This document shows positions 7,522 to 16,774 of a stretch of DNA of 64,000 nt, piece by piece; the stretch's first letter is position 1, and the number at the start of each line of letters is the position of its first letter. Both the position numbers and the translations under genes were made by a program. Source of the DNA: an uncultured Clostridia bacterium (GTDB lineage: Bacteria > Bacillota > Clostridia > UBA1381); the NCBI GenBank assembly GCA_947626135.1, contig CANQQZ010000009.1:1-64000 (forward strand), in the 5' to 3' direction. Under the pieces are notes generated by a model. That model was not told the DNA's origin. It did not search any database and saw nothing but the letters and a program-made list of their open reading frames with translations.

Positions 7522-9222
7522 CTACACCCCCATTTGCAAATCAGCCGTTTCCTTATACATTGCGCATTCCGCCATCAGCTGCTCATGCGTGCCCATACCC
7601 TCAATCCTTCCGTTGTCGAGAAATATTATGCAATCCATATCCTTCACCGAGCTTATCCGCTGCGCTATTATTATAAGCGTGGTTCCCGCATAATTCTCAG
7701 CGAGGGCCGCGCGCAGAGCCGCATCCGTTTTATAATCGAGCGCTGAGGACGAATCGTCAAGCACAAGAATTTCCGGCTGCGCCGCCAAAGCGCGGGCTAT
7801 TAAAAGACGCTGCTTTTGCCCTCCCGAAAGGTCGTTTCCCTTGGGATTTAAAGCCGTATCTATACCGTGACGCAGGTTTTGCACAAAATCGTAAGCCTGG
7901 GCGCTTTTAAGCGCGGATATTATATTTTCATCGTCTATTTCGCGCCCGAAGCGTATATTGTTTTTCACGCTGTCCGCGAACAATATGTCATTTTGGAACA
8001 CTACGCCGAATTTTCTCCTCAGGATATCCTTATCATATGAGCGCACGTTCCTGCCGTCTATGATTATCTCACCTTTATCCGCGTCGTAAAACCGCATCAG
8101 CAGATTTATAAGCGTCGTCTTTCCTGAGCCCGTTGCCCCTATAATCCCGAGCGTTTCGCCTTTGTTCAGACTAAAGCTTATATCGCTCAGATTATCCTTA
8201 CGCTTATTGTAGGAAAAGCTCACGTCTTTAAAGCTTATATACGCGCTGTCAGACGCGGGAAGCTTCTCTGTCCCGAAATCGCTCTCGTCAAACAATACTC
8301 CGCCTATGCGCCTCGCCGACGCCGCCGCCTTGGAAATAACCACAAATATGCGCGTTATACCCATGACCGCGTTCAGAATGACCGTGAAATACGATGTGAA
8401 CGCTACGAGGGTTCCCACTCCGGTCCTGCCTCCGCTTACTCTGTACGCGCCTATTAATATCACGACAGACAGCGCAAGATTCAAAAGCATGTTAATCGCG
8501 GGATTTGTTATGCTCATTGCGGCATTGGCGCGTTCCTCATTCGCGGAAACCCGCTCGTTTACGCCCGAAAATCTGTTCTTCTCATACTCGGTTTTTGACA
8601 GCGCCTTTATAACTCTCACTCCCGATATGTTTTCGCGTATTACGCGCACCATATCGTCTATGGACTGCTGAAGCCTTGTAAACAAGGGTATCCCGCGCGC
8701 CGATACGATAACGAACACGCCTATCGCCATAGGCAGCGCCGCAATCCACACCGCCGCAAGCGTCGCATCCATCGACAGCGTTATGAACATGCCTCCGAAA
8801 AGCAGTATCGGCGCGCGTATCCCAAGACGCAGTATCATGCCGGTCATATTGTTTATATTATACGTATCTGTGGTAATTCTCGAAACAAGGGACGGAACGG
8901 TAAAATAATCCATGCGCTCGGACGAAAGCGACATTATCTTCCCGAACAGGTCATGCCGTATATTCATCGTAGTATCGCGCGCAACGGACGACGCAAGACG
9001 GTTCGCCGACACGTTTCCCACAACGCATATTATCGAACACAAAATCATAAGCGCTCCCCAAAGCGCGATACGCGGCGCGTTTCCGGCGGGGATCACAACG
9101 TCGATTATATGTCCCAAAATCCACGGTATGCACAAATCCATAGACGTCGCAACAGTCTTTATAGCAAGCTCAAAGACGATCCTCGCCTTATACGGCGCTA
9201 TGTAAGCGAGCAGCCACTTCAT
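7522..9222 (-). CDS. ABC exporter half-transporter, degenerate Walker site (TMD-NBD)
   Basis: A 566-residue partner of the following gene, four bases upstream of it. The N-terminal membrane domain is followed by Walker A GATGSGKTT, signature DLSGGQ and Walker B LVLDDSSSALD, where Asp replaces the catalytic Glu. The start is placed at the ATG preceded by GGAGGG (9222). The open frame extends 20 codons further but has no ribosome site and reads into the GH1 stop region. Together the pair forms an asymmetric heterodimer. Location 53 bases after a beta-glucosidase gene suggests co-transcription with glycoside hydrolases, but nothing in the sequence shows that sugars are exported. Confidence 0.92.
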   Translation of the reverse strand: MKWLLAYIAPYKARIVFELAIKTVATSMDLCIPWILGHIIDVVIPAGNAPRIALWGALMILCSIICVVGNVSANRLASSVARDTTMNIRHDLFGKIMSLSSERMDYFTVPSLVSRITTDTYNINNMTGMILRLGIRAPILLFGGMFITLSMDATLAAVWIAALPMAIGVFVIVSARGIPLFTRLQQSIDDMVRVIRENISGVRVIKALSKTEYEKNRFSGVNERVSANEERANAAMSITNPAINMLLNLALSVVILIGAYRVSGGRTGVGTLVAFTSYFTVILNAVMGITRIFVVISKAAASARRIGGVLFDESDFGTEKLPASDSAYISFKDVSFSYNKRKDNLSDISFSLNKGETLGIIGATGSGKTTLINLLMRFYDADKGEIIIDGRNVRSYDKDILRRKFGVVFQNDILFADSVKNNIRFGREIDDENIISALKSAQAYDFVQNLRHGIDTALNPKGNDLSGGQKQRLLIARALAAQPEILVLDDSSSALDYKTDAALRAALAENYAGTTLIIIAQRISSVKDMDCIIFLDNGRIEGMGTHEQLMAECAMYKETADLQMGV

Positions 9223-9274
9223 CGTTTTCCCTCCGTTCCGCGCAGTCTTTATATTACGCCATCTCCGAGCCGAT

Positions 9275-10636
9275 TTATACAAAGCTTCGGCTTTGTATAA
9301 AATCCCGGTACCAATATCCCGAATCCTTTATTATCCGTTCCTGCGTATCATAATTGACATATATAAGCCCAAACCGTTCCGAATAACCGCATGCCCACTC
9401 AAAATTATCCATGAGCGACCAATGGAAATATCCCGCTATATCCGCGCCGTCGTCAACGGCTTTTTCAAGCTCGAGCAAATGTCTGTGAGTATAATCAATC
9501 CTGTTCGGGTCGTGAACGCGTCCGTCGAGCGACACTGTATCATGAGCGGACATACCGTTTTCCGTTATATATACAGGAAGCCCGTACCTTTCGCTCAAAA
9601 ACCGGGGTCCCCAGCGCAGACACTCCGGAGTGACATTCCATTGTATGGCAGTTTTCGCGATTCCGTCCTTATACGGCAGCCGCACGGCTTCGCCGTGGTC
9701 TCCCGCCCTTACATACACGCCCTGATATATATTCTGGCAGTAAAAATCAATCGGCTGACTGATTAATTTCATATCCTCATCCGTAATTTCGGGCAGATAT
9801 TTCTCATATTTTTTCAAGCCCTTCTCCGGATATCTTCCCAGCACTACCGGGTCGCTCCACCAGCTTACGCCCCACACCCACGCGTCAAGCTCCGGGCAAT
9901 CGAACAGCAGCTCTCTGGCTGCTTTAATGTCGTTTTCGCTTTCCGTCTCCGGTATCGGCATGGTTCCCGTAGGCGCATAGCCTATTTTTACCGGCTGCCG
10001 CGCCGCGGCGCGCATTGCCTTAACCGCCGCTCCGTGAGCTTTTAACACGTTATGGCACATTAAAAGCGTATCTCTTACCGGACATTTCAAGCCCGGCGCG
10101 TGATCACCGTTCACAAATCCCGCGCCTATAAAGCACTGGGGCTCATTAAACGTTATAAAATGCGTAACCCTGTCGGAGAACCGCTCCGCGATTAATTTTG
10201 CATATCCGGCAAACCACTTGGGGCTGTCCGGGTTAAGCCATCCGCCCCGCTTGTATAATTCGTATGGATAATCCCAATGAAAAAGCGTTATATACGGTTC
10301 TATGCCGTTCTCCTTCAGCTCGTCGATAAGGTCTGAATAAAATTTTATTCCCGCCTCGTTCACTTTTCCGGTTCCGTCCGGTATTATTCTGCTCCAGCTT
10401 ATCGAAAACCGATACGCCTTTATCCCTATTTCCTTCATCAGCTTAACGTCGTCCCTAAAACGGTGATAATGGTCGCACGCCGTATCGCCGTTATGATTCG
10501 CGAATATTCTGCCCTCCTCGTGAGAAAATACATCCCACACGCTCAAGCCTCTGCCGTCCTCATTATACGCGCCCTCGATCTGATACGCGCTTGTCGCCGA
10601 GCCCCAGACGAAATCCCTTTTAAATCCCATTTTCAT
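9275..10636 (-). CDS. GH1 family beta-glucosidase/beta-galactosidase
   Basis: A 453-residue retaining glycoside hydrolase of family 1 with no signal peptide, so it acts on imported oligosaccharides. The acid/base is E165 in TFNEPQ and the nucleophile E359 in YITENG. The N-terminal FVWGSATSAYQIEGA and the C-terminal WSLMDNFEWACGY aglycone/glycone blocks are intact. No 6-phospho-glycoside-specific features were identified, so an unphosphorylated beta-glucoside is the likely substrate. It overlaps the upstream GH36 gene by four bases (ATGA-type coupling). Confidence 0.95.
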   Translation of the reverse strand: MKMGFKRDFVWGSATSAYQIEGAYNEDGRGLSVWDVFSHEEGRIFANHNGDTACDHYHRFRDDVKLMKEIGIKAYRFSISWSRIIPDGTGKVNEAGIKFYSDLIDELKENGIEPYITLFHWDYPYELYKRGGWLNPDSPKWFAGYAKLIAERFSDRVTHFITFNEPQCFIGAGFVNGDHAPGLKCPVRDTLLMCHNVLKAHGAAVKAMRAAARQPVKIGYAPTGTMPIPETESENDIKAARELLFDCPELDAWVWGVSWWSDPVVLGRYPEKGLKKYEKYLPEITDEDMKLISQPIDFYCQNIYQGVYVRAGDHGEAVRLPYKDGIAKTAIQWNVTPECLRWGPRFLSERYGLPVYITENGMSAHDTVSLDGRVHDPNRIDYTHRHLLELEKAVDDGADIAGYFHWSLMDNFEWACGYSERFGLIYVNYDTQERIIKDSGYWYRDFIQSRSFV

Positions 10637-12777
10637 TCCTCCGCTTCAAATTCCATCGTAACCGTCGCAAAATCGCTCATTGCATACGGGATTTTTATAC
10701 CTCTGTTCATAAGCAGCGCCCCGCTGAAGCGTTTCTTTGACGTTCGCTCAACATACGTTTTATTTTCGTCAAGACCGCGCATCCTGAGCCGCGCGTCCTT
10801 TGACTGCGCGAGCGCCAGTATTTTACACGCGAATAAAAACGCGCTTTTTCTATCCCTTGACACAATCTCCCACGAGCAATAATTGCCCTCAAACGGACTT
10901 TGCAGCCTGTACAAATCCCCTTCGCGCACAAGCGGCTGAAGCCTTCTGTATGCGGCAATCTGCTCTTTCACCTCGGCGCGTTCCTCATCGGTCAGATTCG
11001 TCACATCCAGCTCGTATCCGAACGTGCCCGCATAAGCTGTATCGCCGCGCGTTTTAAGGCTTGTGTTTCTACCGCACTGATGATTGGGCGACGCCGTGAC
11101 ATGAGTGGAAATCGCAGATACCGGATAGCACATCGACGTCCCGTACTGAATTTTAAGACGCGATACGGCGTCGGAATTATCGCTTGCCCAAATCTGCGGC
11201 ATGTATGCCAGAACGCCCGGGTCGAACCGCCCGCCGCCCGCGCTGCATCCTTCAAACAGCACGTTCGGGAATTTTTCCGTAACCGCGGACACGACCCTGT
11301 AAAACCCGAGCGTATATTCATGATTATAGCCCAAATACGGCATATCGGTCATCTGACGATTCATATCCCATTTTATATATTCGATATTCGCGCCCTTCAA
11401 TACAGCGCTTACGGCGTTTATTACATATTCGCAAACCTCGCCGCGGCTCAGGTCAAGTATATACTGATTTCGTATCTGCGCCGGCTCTCTGTCCGCCGTT
11501 CTCACAATCCAGTCCGGATGCGAACGGAACAGCTCCGAATCGGGATTGACCATCTCCGGCTCAATCCACAATCCGAATTTCATTCCCAAACCGTTTATTT
11601 TCTCCGCCAGCCCGTCAATGCCGGACGGAAGCTTTTCATAATTCACCGTCCAGTCGCCCAGGCTGCGGTTATCGCTGTTCCGCTTTCCGAACCACCCGTC
11701 ATCGAGCACAAACAAATCGATCCCGAGCCCGCGCGCGCTTTTTGCTATTTTCAGGAGCTTGTCCTCCGTAAAATCGTAATATGTGCCTTCCCAGTTGTTG
11801 ATCAGAACCGGGCGCGGCTCGTTCGCCCATTTGCCGCGCATAAGATTATTCCTGTACACATCATGATACTCGCGCGACATTTTTCCGAAGCCTTCGTCCG
11901 AATAGCACAGAACCGACTGCGGTGTGCAAAACGCCTCGCCCGGGGAAAGCTTCTTTTGAAAACCGAACGGATTAATTCCCTGCATCACGCGCAAAAAGCC
12001 GAACTGGTCAACCTCCGCCGCCGTGCAGTGATTCCCGCTGTAGATAAGCGAAAAGCCGTAAACCTCACCGCTTTCCTCCTCCGCGCCCGCCTCGGCAATC
12101 GCGGCGAACGGATTGATCTGATGACCGCTTCCGCCTCTGGCGTTCGACGCCTCCGCCTTAATCCCCGATTTAAGCGGGGTCCTTACGATATCGCGCTCGC
12201 GTCCCCACGTCCCGGATAAATGCAGCATCTCATAATTGCCTATCGGCAAATCAAGGCTCGATGAAAACGCGCTGTTCAGCGTCATATCTTCTTCCGAGCG
12301 GTTTGTAATAACGGCGCACCGCGCCACTATATCATATTCGTCAAAAACCGTATAAAACAGGCTCACGTTAAGACCTATATCATCATCGCACAGAACAGCC
12401 TCGAGCGTCTGCGCTTTTTTCCCGCCGCCGAAAAGGCACGGCATACCGTCAACCGCCGCCGTACCCTCACGGATTTTATATTCCCTAACGCGCAAACGCG
12501 AAACAAAGCCGCCGGATTCACGGGTAACTCCGTAAGCGGGACGGCGCAAATCGGTATACCCGTAAGCGGGATACTCCTGAGGATACACGTCTAACGACGC
12601 CATATTGGAAATCGGTCCCAGTCCCTCTGTCCATTCGTCCGCCATATCCGCGTAATCGCAGTCGGGCAGTCTCCTTCCGAAATGAAAATGAAGCAAATCA
12701 CCGTCGTCATTTTCCACCATTATATAGCTCATACCGCGTCCTGTCAGATGAATGGTTTTTCCGTTCTTTGTAATCAT
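10633..12777 (-). CDS. GH36 family alpha-galactosidase
   Basis: A 714-residue cytosolic enzyme removing terminal alpha-1,6-galactose from raffinose-family sugars or galactomannan fragments. An N-terminal beta-supersandwich (about 1-320) is followed by the (beta/alpha)8 barrel with LFVLDDGWFGKR, the nucleophile D471 in IKWDMNR and the acid/base region SDNSDA at 532-536. The length matches the roughly 720-730-residue tetrameric bacterial class. It overlaps the ECF S-component gene by four bases upstream and the GH1 gene by four bases downstream, so the three are translationally coupled. Confidence 0.95.
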   Translation of the reverse strand: MITKNGKTIHLTGRGMSYIMVENDDGDLLHFHFGRRLPDCDYADMADEWTEGLGPISNMASLDVYPQEYPAYGYTDLRRPAYGVTRESGGFVSRLRVREYKIREGTAAVDGMPCLFGGGKKAQTLEAVLCDDDIGLNVSLFYTVFDEYDIVARCAVITNRSEEDMTLNSAFSSSLDLPIGNYEMLHLSGTWGRERDIVRTPLKSGIKAEASNARGGSGHQINPFAAIAEAGAEEESGEVYGFSLIYSGNHCTAAEVDQFGFLRVMQGINPFGFQKKLSPGEAFCTPQSVLCYSDEGFGKMSREYHDVYRNNLMRGKWANEPRPVLINNWEGTYYDFTEDKLLKIAKSARGLGIDLFVLDDGWFGKRNSDNRSLGDWTVNYEKLPSGIDGLAEKINGLGMKFGLWIEPEMVNPDSELFRSHPDWIVRTADREPAQIRNQYILDLSRGEVCEYVINAVSAVLKGANIEYIKWDMNRQMTDMPYLGYNHEYTLGFYRVVSAVTEKFPNVLFEGCSAGGGRFDPGVLAYMPQIWASDNSDAVSRLKIQYGTSMCYPVSAISTHVTASPNHQCGRNTSLKTRGDTAYAGTFGYELDVTNLTDEERAEVKEQIAAYRRLQPLVREGDLYRLQSPFEGNYCSWEIVSRDRKSAFLFACKILALAQSKDARLRMRGLDENKTYVERTSKKRFSGALLMNRGIKIPYAMSDFATVTMEFEAEE

Positions 12778-13283
12778 ATCTTACCCTCCGCAAGCTTTAA
12801 TATTGAAATAACGGGCATAATCAAAATACCGCAGAAAAAATTACTGATACCGTGAATACAGTCCCACGGCAGTCCCGCGATGATCCACGCCGCCATACCC
12901 TTTAAGCTCAGTCCGAACAGTACCGCCTGCGCCGGCGCGTACAGGGTCCCGTACAAAAATCCGTGCGCCGCGCATACCGTCATGTAAACAACCGGCTTAG
13001 CCTTCACCGGGATGTTCCTCGGAAGAAGCATAACGGCTCCCCAGAGGATCGTCCATATATACAGATACGGCACCCACCACGCCGCAAAGCCGCCGAAAAT
13101 GCCGGTCAGAAGCACAAAAACATATATCGGATACAGCGCCTTTTTCCTGTACACAACCGTAAACGCAATCGTGAATACGCCGAGCAGGTGAATGTTCGGC
13201 GCCGCTTCCATAATAAGCTTTGAAGCGTACATAACGCCTCCGAGTATTCCGAATACGGCAATTTCCTTAGTTGTAAGCTTCAT
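12774..13283 (-). CDS. ECF transporter S-component-like membrane protein
   Basis: A 169-residue, strongly hydrophobic protein with about five or six membrane segments and few charges, resembling the substrate-binding S subunits of energy-coupling-factor vitamin importers. The N-terminal TTKEIAVFGILGGVMYASK segment has the alanine/glycine-rich first helix typical of S units. No EcfA/EcfT genes are nearby, so it would use a shared module. The substrate is not evident. The gene two bases upstream encodes a DUF4430 lipoprotein, a domain related to the C-terminal domain of transcobalamin, which makes a corrinoid or related ligand a reasonable guess. Confidence 0.75.
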   Translation of the reverse strand: MKLTTKEIAVFGILGGVMYASKLIMEAAPNIHLLGVFTIAFTVVYRKKALYPIYVFVLLTGIFGGFAAWWVPYLYIWTILWGAVMLLPRNIPVKAKPVVYMTVCAAHGFLYGTLYAPAQAVLFGLSLKGMAAWIIAGLPWDCIHGISNFFCGILIMPVISILKLAEGKI

Positions 13284-13285
13284 TC

Positions 13286-13735
13286 CTACTCTATCCTCAG
13301 CGCGTAATCGGCTCCTTCTTCCGCCGGAGTGGAATCAATGCCGGATCCTGCGTATTCGCCGTTAATATAAAACGCCCAGTAAACGCCGTCCTTATCGTAA
13401 TCCGCGCTTATGCCGTTTACCGTTTTTACATAAAGACCGTATGCGCCGTCTTCGCCGTCAATCAGTCCGAGCTCGGTTAAAGCCTCGCCTACCGTCTCCT
13501 TATCCGTATGAATTTCAAACAGCGTCTCGTTTCCATCTTTATCCGCCACAGTTAGATTAAATTTTACTCTGCCTTCTCCCAGCACGGAACCCGCTGTCTG
13601 AACAGCCGCCTCCGTTTGCGCGGGAGCCTGCTCGCCGGAGCTTGCTCCGCTGCAGCCCGATACGGTCAATACCGCCGCTATTGCAAACGCCGTACAAAGA
13701 ATAATCAGTCTGGTTTTTTCAAATACCGCTTTCAT
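13286..13735 (-). CDS. DUF4430 (transcobalamin-C-like) lipoprotein
   Basis: A 149-residue secreted lipoprotein: basic N-terminus, hydrophobic stretch and lipobox VSGC at about residue 26, then an acidic/Gln-rich linker. A DUF4430 domain follows (about 55-149) with the aromatic YWAFYINGEYA strand and the VGEALTELGLI block. The start is the ATG at 13735 behind AAGGAGGG; the open frame upstream runs into promoter sequence. It is the first gene of a six-gene minus-strand operon and probably an extracytoplasmic ligand-binding partner of the S-component. That role is inferred from domain homology and the two-base spacing. Confidence 0.82.
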   Translation of the reverse strand: MKAVFEKTRLIILCTAFAIAAVLTVSGCSGASSGEQAPAQTEAAVQTAGSVLGEGRVKFNLTVADKDGNETLFEIHTDKETVGEALTELGLIDGEDGAYGLYVKTVNGISADYDKDGVYWAFYINGEYAGSGIDSTPAEEGADYALRIE

Positions 13736-13817
13736 AAATATGCCCTCCTTATTTTGCGCTCCTGTGAAATGTCTCCGATACCAAATGATAAATCGTAAAA
13801 TATTGTCATTTTTATGT

Positions 13818-13846
13818 ATTTTAACACATCCGCGCCCTTGCGTCAA
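13818..13846 (-). promoter_or_regulatory. Promoter of the DUF4430-ECF-GH36-GH1-exporter operon (TTGACG-N17-TAAAAT)
   Basis: On the minus strand, TTGACG (13841-13846) and TAAAAT (13818-13823) are 17 bp apart, giving a 5' leader of about 75 nt before the DUF4430 ATG. This leaves no room for a large riboswitch between promoter and gene. Confidence 0.7.
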
Positions 13847-14067
13847 TATGTTTACAGGCTATTGACATAATATCCAAAATGTGTTAATTCACATGCGTGT
13901 TATGCTCTAAACGGCAAGCTCCGCGCGGCGCTCAAGCCGCGCATTTACACTCCCTCGTCTCACAAGGCGCCCTTCTCTCTCCTGGCATCCGATAGGATAT
14001 GTACGGACGCGCCGGATAGTTCCTTCTGATTTATCCTTATCATCCTTATTCAAATATTTGATAATGT
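13847..14067. other. Gene-free spacer, no assigned element
   Basis: About 220 bases between the operon promoter and the PL26 terminator. I see a GC-rich hairpin around 13922-13942 (arms GCGCGGC and GCCGCGC) and AT-rich palindromic sequence near 13875-13900 (GTGTTAATTCACA-like), but no ORF with a ribosome site and no riboswitch consensus. A weak TTGACA-N17 match occurs on the minus strand at 14065-14070. Confidence 0.4.
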
Positions 14068-14107
14068 CAAAAGAAGGACGCCGCCGCGCAAAAGCGGCGT
14101 CCTTCTT
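14068..14107 (-). terminator. Terminator of the PL26-like gene
   Basis: A 14-bp perfect stem, AAGAAGGACGCCGC / GCGGCGTCCTTCTT, with a 9-base loop. It lies 70 bases past the PL26-like stop codon on the minus strand, with TTTT after the stem in that direction. Confidence 0.75.
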
Positions 14108-14176
14108 CCGTAAAATACACCTTTAAATCAGCCGGATATATTGCGGAGCGGATGTCCGCTTCCGCGCCTTTTGGAT

Positions 14177-16756
14177 TTATTTCACCCAATCCTCCCATTC
14201 GTAGTCGTCCTTGGAATTTTCAAGATAATCCTTTGTTAATTCCAGAGCGACGATAGCGTTCAAGCACCACTGCGCGGTAAAATTGGTTGAGATCCAAAAC
14301 ATCTCGTCAAGGCTTTCGCTGTTATAATAATTTTTTACAACCGTCTTATCGAAGCCCTCGTCCTTATTTTTACCGGCGAGCGAATGTACAAGCACCTGCC
14401 ATACCTTATAGGCGAGCTTTTTATCCTTCGTCTCACGTGCCGCGTAAGCCGCCATCGCCGCAGCCATATACGGATACTCAAAGCTCTCGCCGCTTATAAG
14501 CCCGTGCGACCACTCGCGCTTTTCCTCCGGCGTTTTAAAATAGAACTGCCCGTATTCAATCATGCATTGACGGAGCTTTTCATTATCCGTGTGGTACACA
14601 AGCTCCATACCCGTTTCCGGACCTCCCATACATACCGCCAAATGCGAGCCTCCGGCGCTGTTTTCGCCTATATATCCGAGATGTCCCGTTTCCGGGTCGT
14701 ATTCAAAATTCGAGCCGGATACGAACCGCAAAGGCGCGGCAGCCAAATCCTCAAAGCCCGTCCGGATTTTTTCATGATAATACTCATCGCCGTATCTCTC
14801 CCACTGTGCGAACCAGTTTGAAACGTAGGTCGTCCAGTCTGGTCCGGAACGCGCGTGAGTCGGCATTTTCATTTCCTCCTTCTTATAGAAGAACCTGAGC
14901 GGGTCATATTCGAGCGACGCGAAATCCGCGTCACGCACCACGTCTATATTATCGCCTATATTCAAATCTCCTCCCATCAGGTAATACAGCGGTCTGTGAT
15001 GACCTGCCATAGCAATGCGCGGCTCCTTGCACGAATCGCCCCAATGTATGACATTATGCCTGCTGCCCATACCCTTGAGCTTTCCGAAATGGTATATATC
15101 GACGTTCGACGTATGCCGCGACATAGCCTCCGCAACGGTAAACACATCCTCCCTGCCGGTACGCATAAACATATACCACAGCCACAGCGTCGGGCACAGC
15201 TCGGTATTCTGCCATGCGTATCCGCCGAAATCGTAACGCCAGCAATGCCGGTCCGGGTCATATGTATGCATAACGTCTCCATAATCCCATAGCCCGTACC
15301 AGCGGCGCTGCTCGATCTCATTTTTATAAAACTCAAACGCCTTTTCCAGCTCGTCCTCGATCCAGCATTTAAGCGGCGTGTCGCGCGATACAAGCGACCA
15401 CTCTCCGAACGCCTTTACCGAATGGTAATATTCGGGGTCGCACAATAACACCGCGGTCTTTTGTCCCCATTCCGCCTTCTTCATTAAATCCGCATCGTCA
15501 GGTATCTCATCGAACATATACACGATCATATCATTTGTGTTGGATATGCCGTAAGGGCTTGAATCTATCCAATCATAGCCCTCATAGCGCGCCTGCGCGC
15601 GTGAAACGGTATCATAATGCCTCAAGTCCTGCGCCGGAGCATCCGGCGTCACGATCCACGCCGTAACGGAGGCGGAATCCGTGCTCAAGCCCTCGGCGAT
15701 AATCGACGACGGGTATTTCTGCCAGAAATTATTCATGGATACGGCTATGCCGCCCTTCTCATCGCCCGCATAAAACAGCCCCGGCGAGCGTTTTCCGAAT
15801 CCGGCGTTGATATATGCCACATTCTTTGACGCGGTACGCTTCTTTATCGTATAGCTGTCGGCTGTATGCTGCGTAAGCTTATACGAATCCCATACGGCTG
15901 TATCGTTGAGCATTATCTTATAGCCGTCGTCGGGATTTTCAAAATGGAGCGTTTCGCCGGCGAGCTGACGCTTCTGGTACTTCATCTCGCGTATGGGTAT
16001 CGGATGCCATATATTCAAATACTGTACAAGCTCATGCATTACGCCGCAGTCTCCGGTGATTTTAATGCGTCTGTTATACGTTTCGCCCGCCATTTTGCGT
16101 CTGAACTCCACGCCTATTCCTTTTATAAAATCGGTCTGCGCGTCTCCGTCAAAGTAAAACGTATGCGTTATATGCGCGGCGTATTCATTTTTGTATATCG
16201 TAAATCTCACGACAAACGGCAAAAACCTTCTTCCCTCGCTGTTTACATGCGTACCGGTAATTTTCACCGTGGACATCAGTCCCGTGTGGCGTTCAAGCGA
16301 CACAGACTCGATTTCGCCGTAATACGGAGTGACGGTCGTTTTCTCGCATTCCCCGTCAGTCCCGCGCGTTTCGTTTAACACCTTTAAGCGCGCGTCCGCG
16401 TAGGGCGTCCTCATAAGCGTCCTGCCGCTGCGCGGAAAATCATATGTCATCACGCCGTTGTTAACGATTATGGAATTTTCGTATTCGTTTACTATATTGC
16501 CCTCAGGCTTGATCTCGTTTCCGATGCTGACATAAACCTCATCGCAATTAATATCCGCGCTGCATGAGAACCATTTTACGGTGCCGTCCGCCCAAAAGGC
16601 GATAGGCTCCGCGGAGCACGGAATTATTCTGCCGTCGGCATCGGTAAGCGTTATGCTGTCGTCGGCATCCGCCTCGCTCTTGTCAAACGGCACTCCGAAT
16701 GTCACATAACCATATTTTGAGCGATTTTCAAGCCAGTGCATTTTAATTTTTTCCAT
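14177..16756 (-). CDS. PL26/YetA-like protein (exo-rhamnogalacturonan lyase family architecture)
   Basis: An 859-residue protein with no signal peptide. Length and order of regions fit the PcRGLX/YetA family: an N-terminal RIFT-barrel-like domain (about 1-90, with GYVTFGVPF and FWADGTVKWF), a central beta-sandwich region (about 90-420) and a C-terminal alpha/alpha-barrel-like part rich in Trp/Tyr (WYGLWDYGDVMHTYD, YAWQNTELCPTLWLWY). The family includes polysaccharide lyase 26, which removes unsaturated units from rhamnogalacturonan ends. The assignment is from recognition of sequence blocks, not a search, and the catalytic residues are not certain. The gene starts 18 bases after the malic enzyme stop with its own GGGGAGG, so the two may be co-transcribed. 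It complements the GH105 and Lpl importer genes 30 kb away. Confidence 0.72.
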   Translation of the reverse strand: MEKIKMHWLENRSKYGYVTFGVPFDKSEADADDSITLTDADGRIIPCSAEPIAFWADGTVKWFSCSADINCDEVYVSIGNEIKPEGNIVNEYENSIIVNNGVMTYDFPRSGRTLMRTPYADARLKVLNETRGTDGECEKTTVTPYYGEIESVSLERHTGLMSTVKITGTHVNSEGRRFLPFVVRFTIYKNEYAAHITHTFYFDGDAQTDFIKGIGVEFRRKMAGETYNRRIKITGDCGVMHELVQYLNIWHPIPIREMKYQKRQLAGETLHFENPDDGYKIMLNDTAVWDSYKLTQHTADSYTIKKRTASKNVAYINAGFGKRSPGLFYAGDEKGGIAVSMNNFWQKYPSSIIAEGLSTDSASVTAWIVTPDAPAQDLRHYDTVSRAQARYEGYDWIDSSPYGISNTNDMIVYMFDEIPDDADLMKKAEWGQKTAVLLCDPEYYHSVKAFGEWSLVSRDTPLKCWIEDELEKAFEFYKNEIEQRRWYGLWDYGDVMHTYDPDRHCWRYDFGGYAWQNTELCPTLWLWYMFMRTGREDVFTVAEAMSRHTSNVDIYHFGKLKGMGSRHNVIHWGDSCKEPRIAMAGHHRPLYYLMGGDLNIGDNIDVVRDADFASLEYDPLRFFYKKEEMKMPTHARSGPDWTTYVSNWFAQWERYGDEYYHEKIRTGFEDLAAAPLRFVSGSNFEYDPETGHLGYIGENSAGGSHLAVCMGGPETGMELVYHTDNEKLRQCMIEYGQFYFKTPEEKREWSHGLISGESFEYPYMAAAMAAYAARETKDKKLAYKVWQVLVHSLAGKNKDEGFDKTVVKNYYNSESLDEMFWISTNFTAQWCLNAIVALELTKDYLENSKDDYEWEDWVK

Positions 16757-16774
16757 GAGTCATATCCTCCCCGT

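Noticed and set aside
10900..12219. Open frame of 439 codons on the plus strand
   Set aside because: It lies fully antisense to the GH36 gene, has no ribosome site, is rich in Arg/His/Ile as shadow frames of GC-skewed genes are, and matches no family I know.
13740..14067. Cobalamin riboswitch before the DUF4430/ECF operon
   Set aside because: No B12-box-like sequence was found on the minus strand and the best promoter leaves a leader of only about 75 nt.
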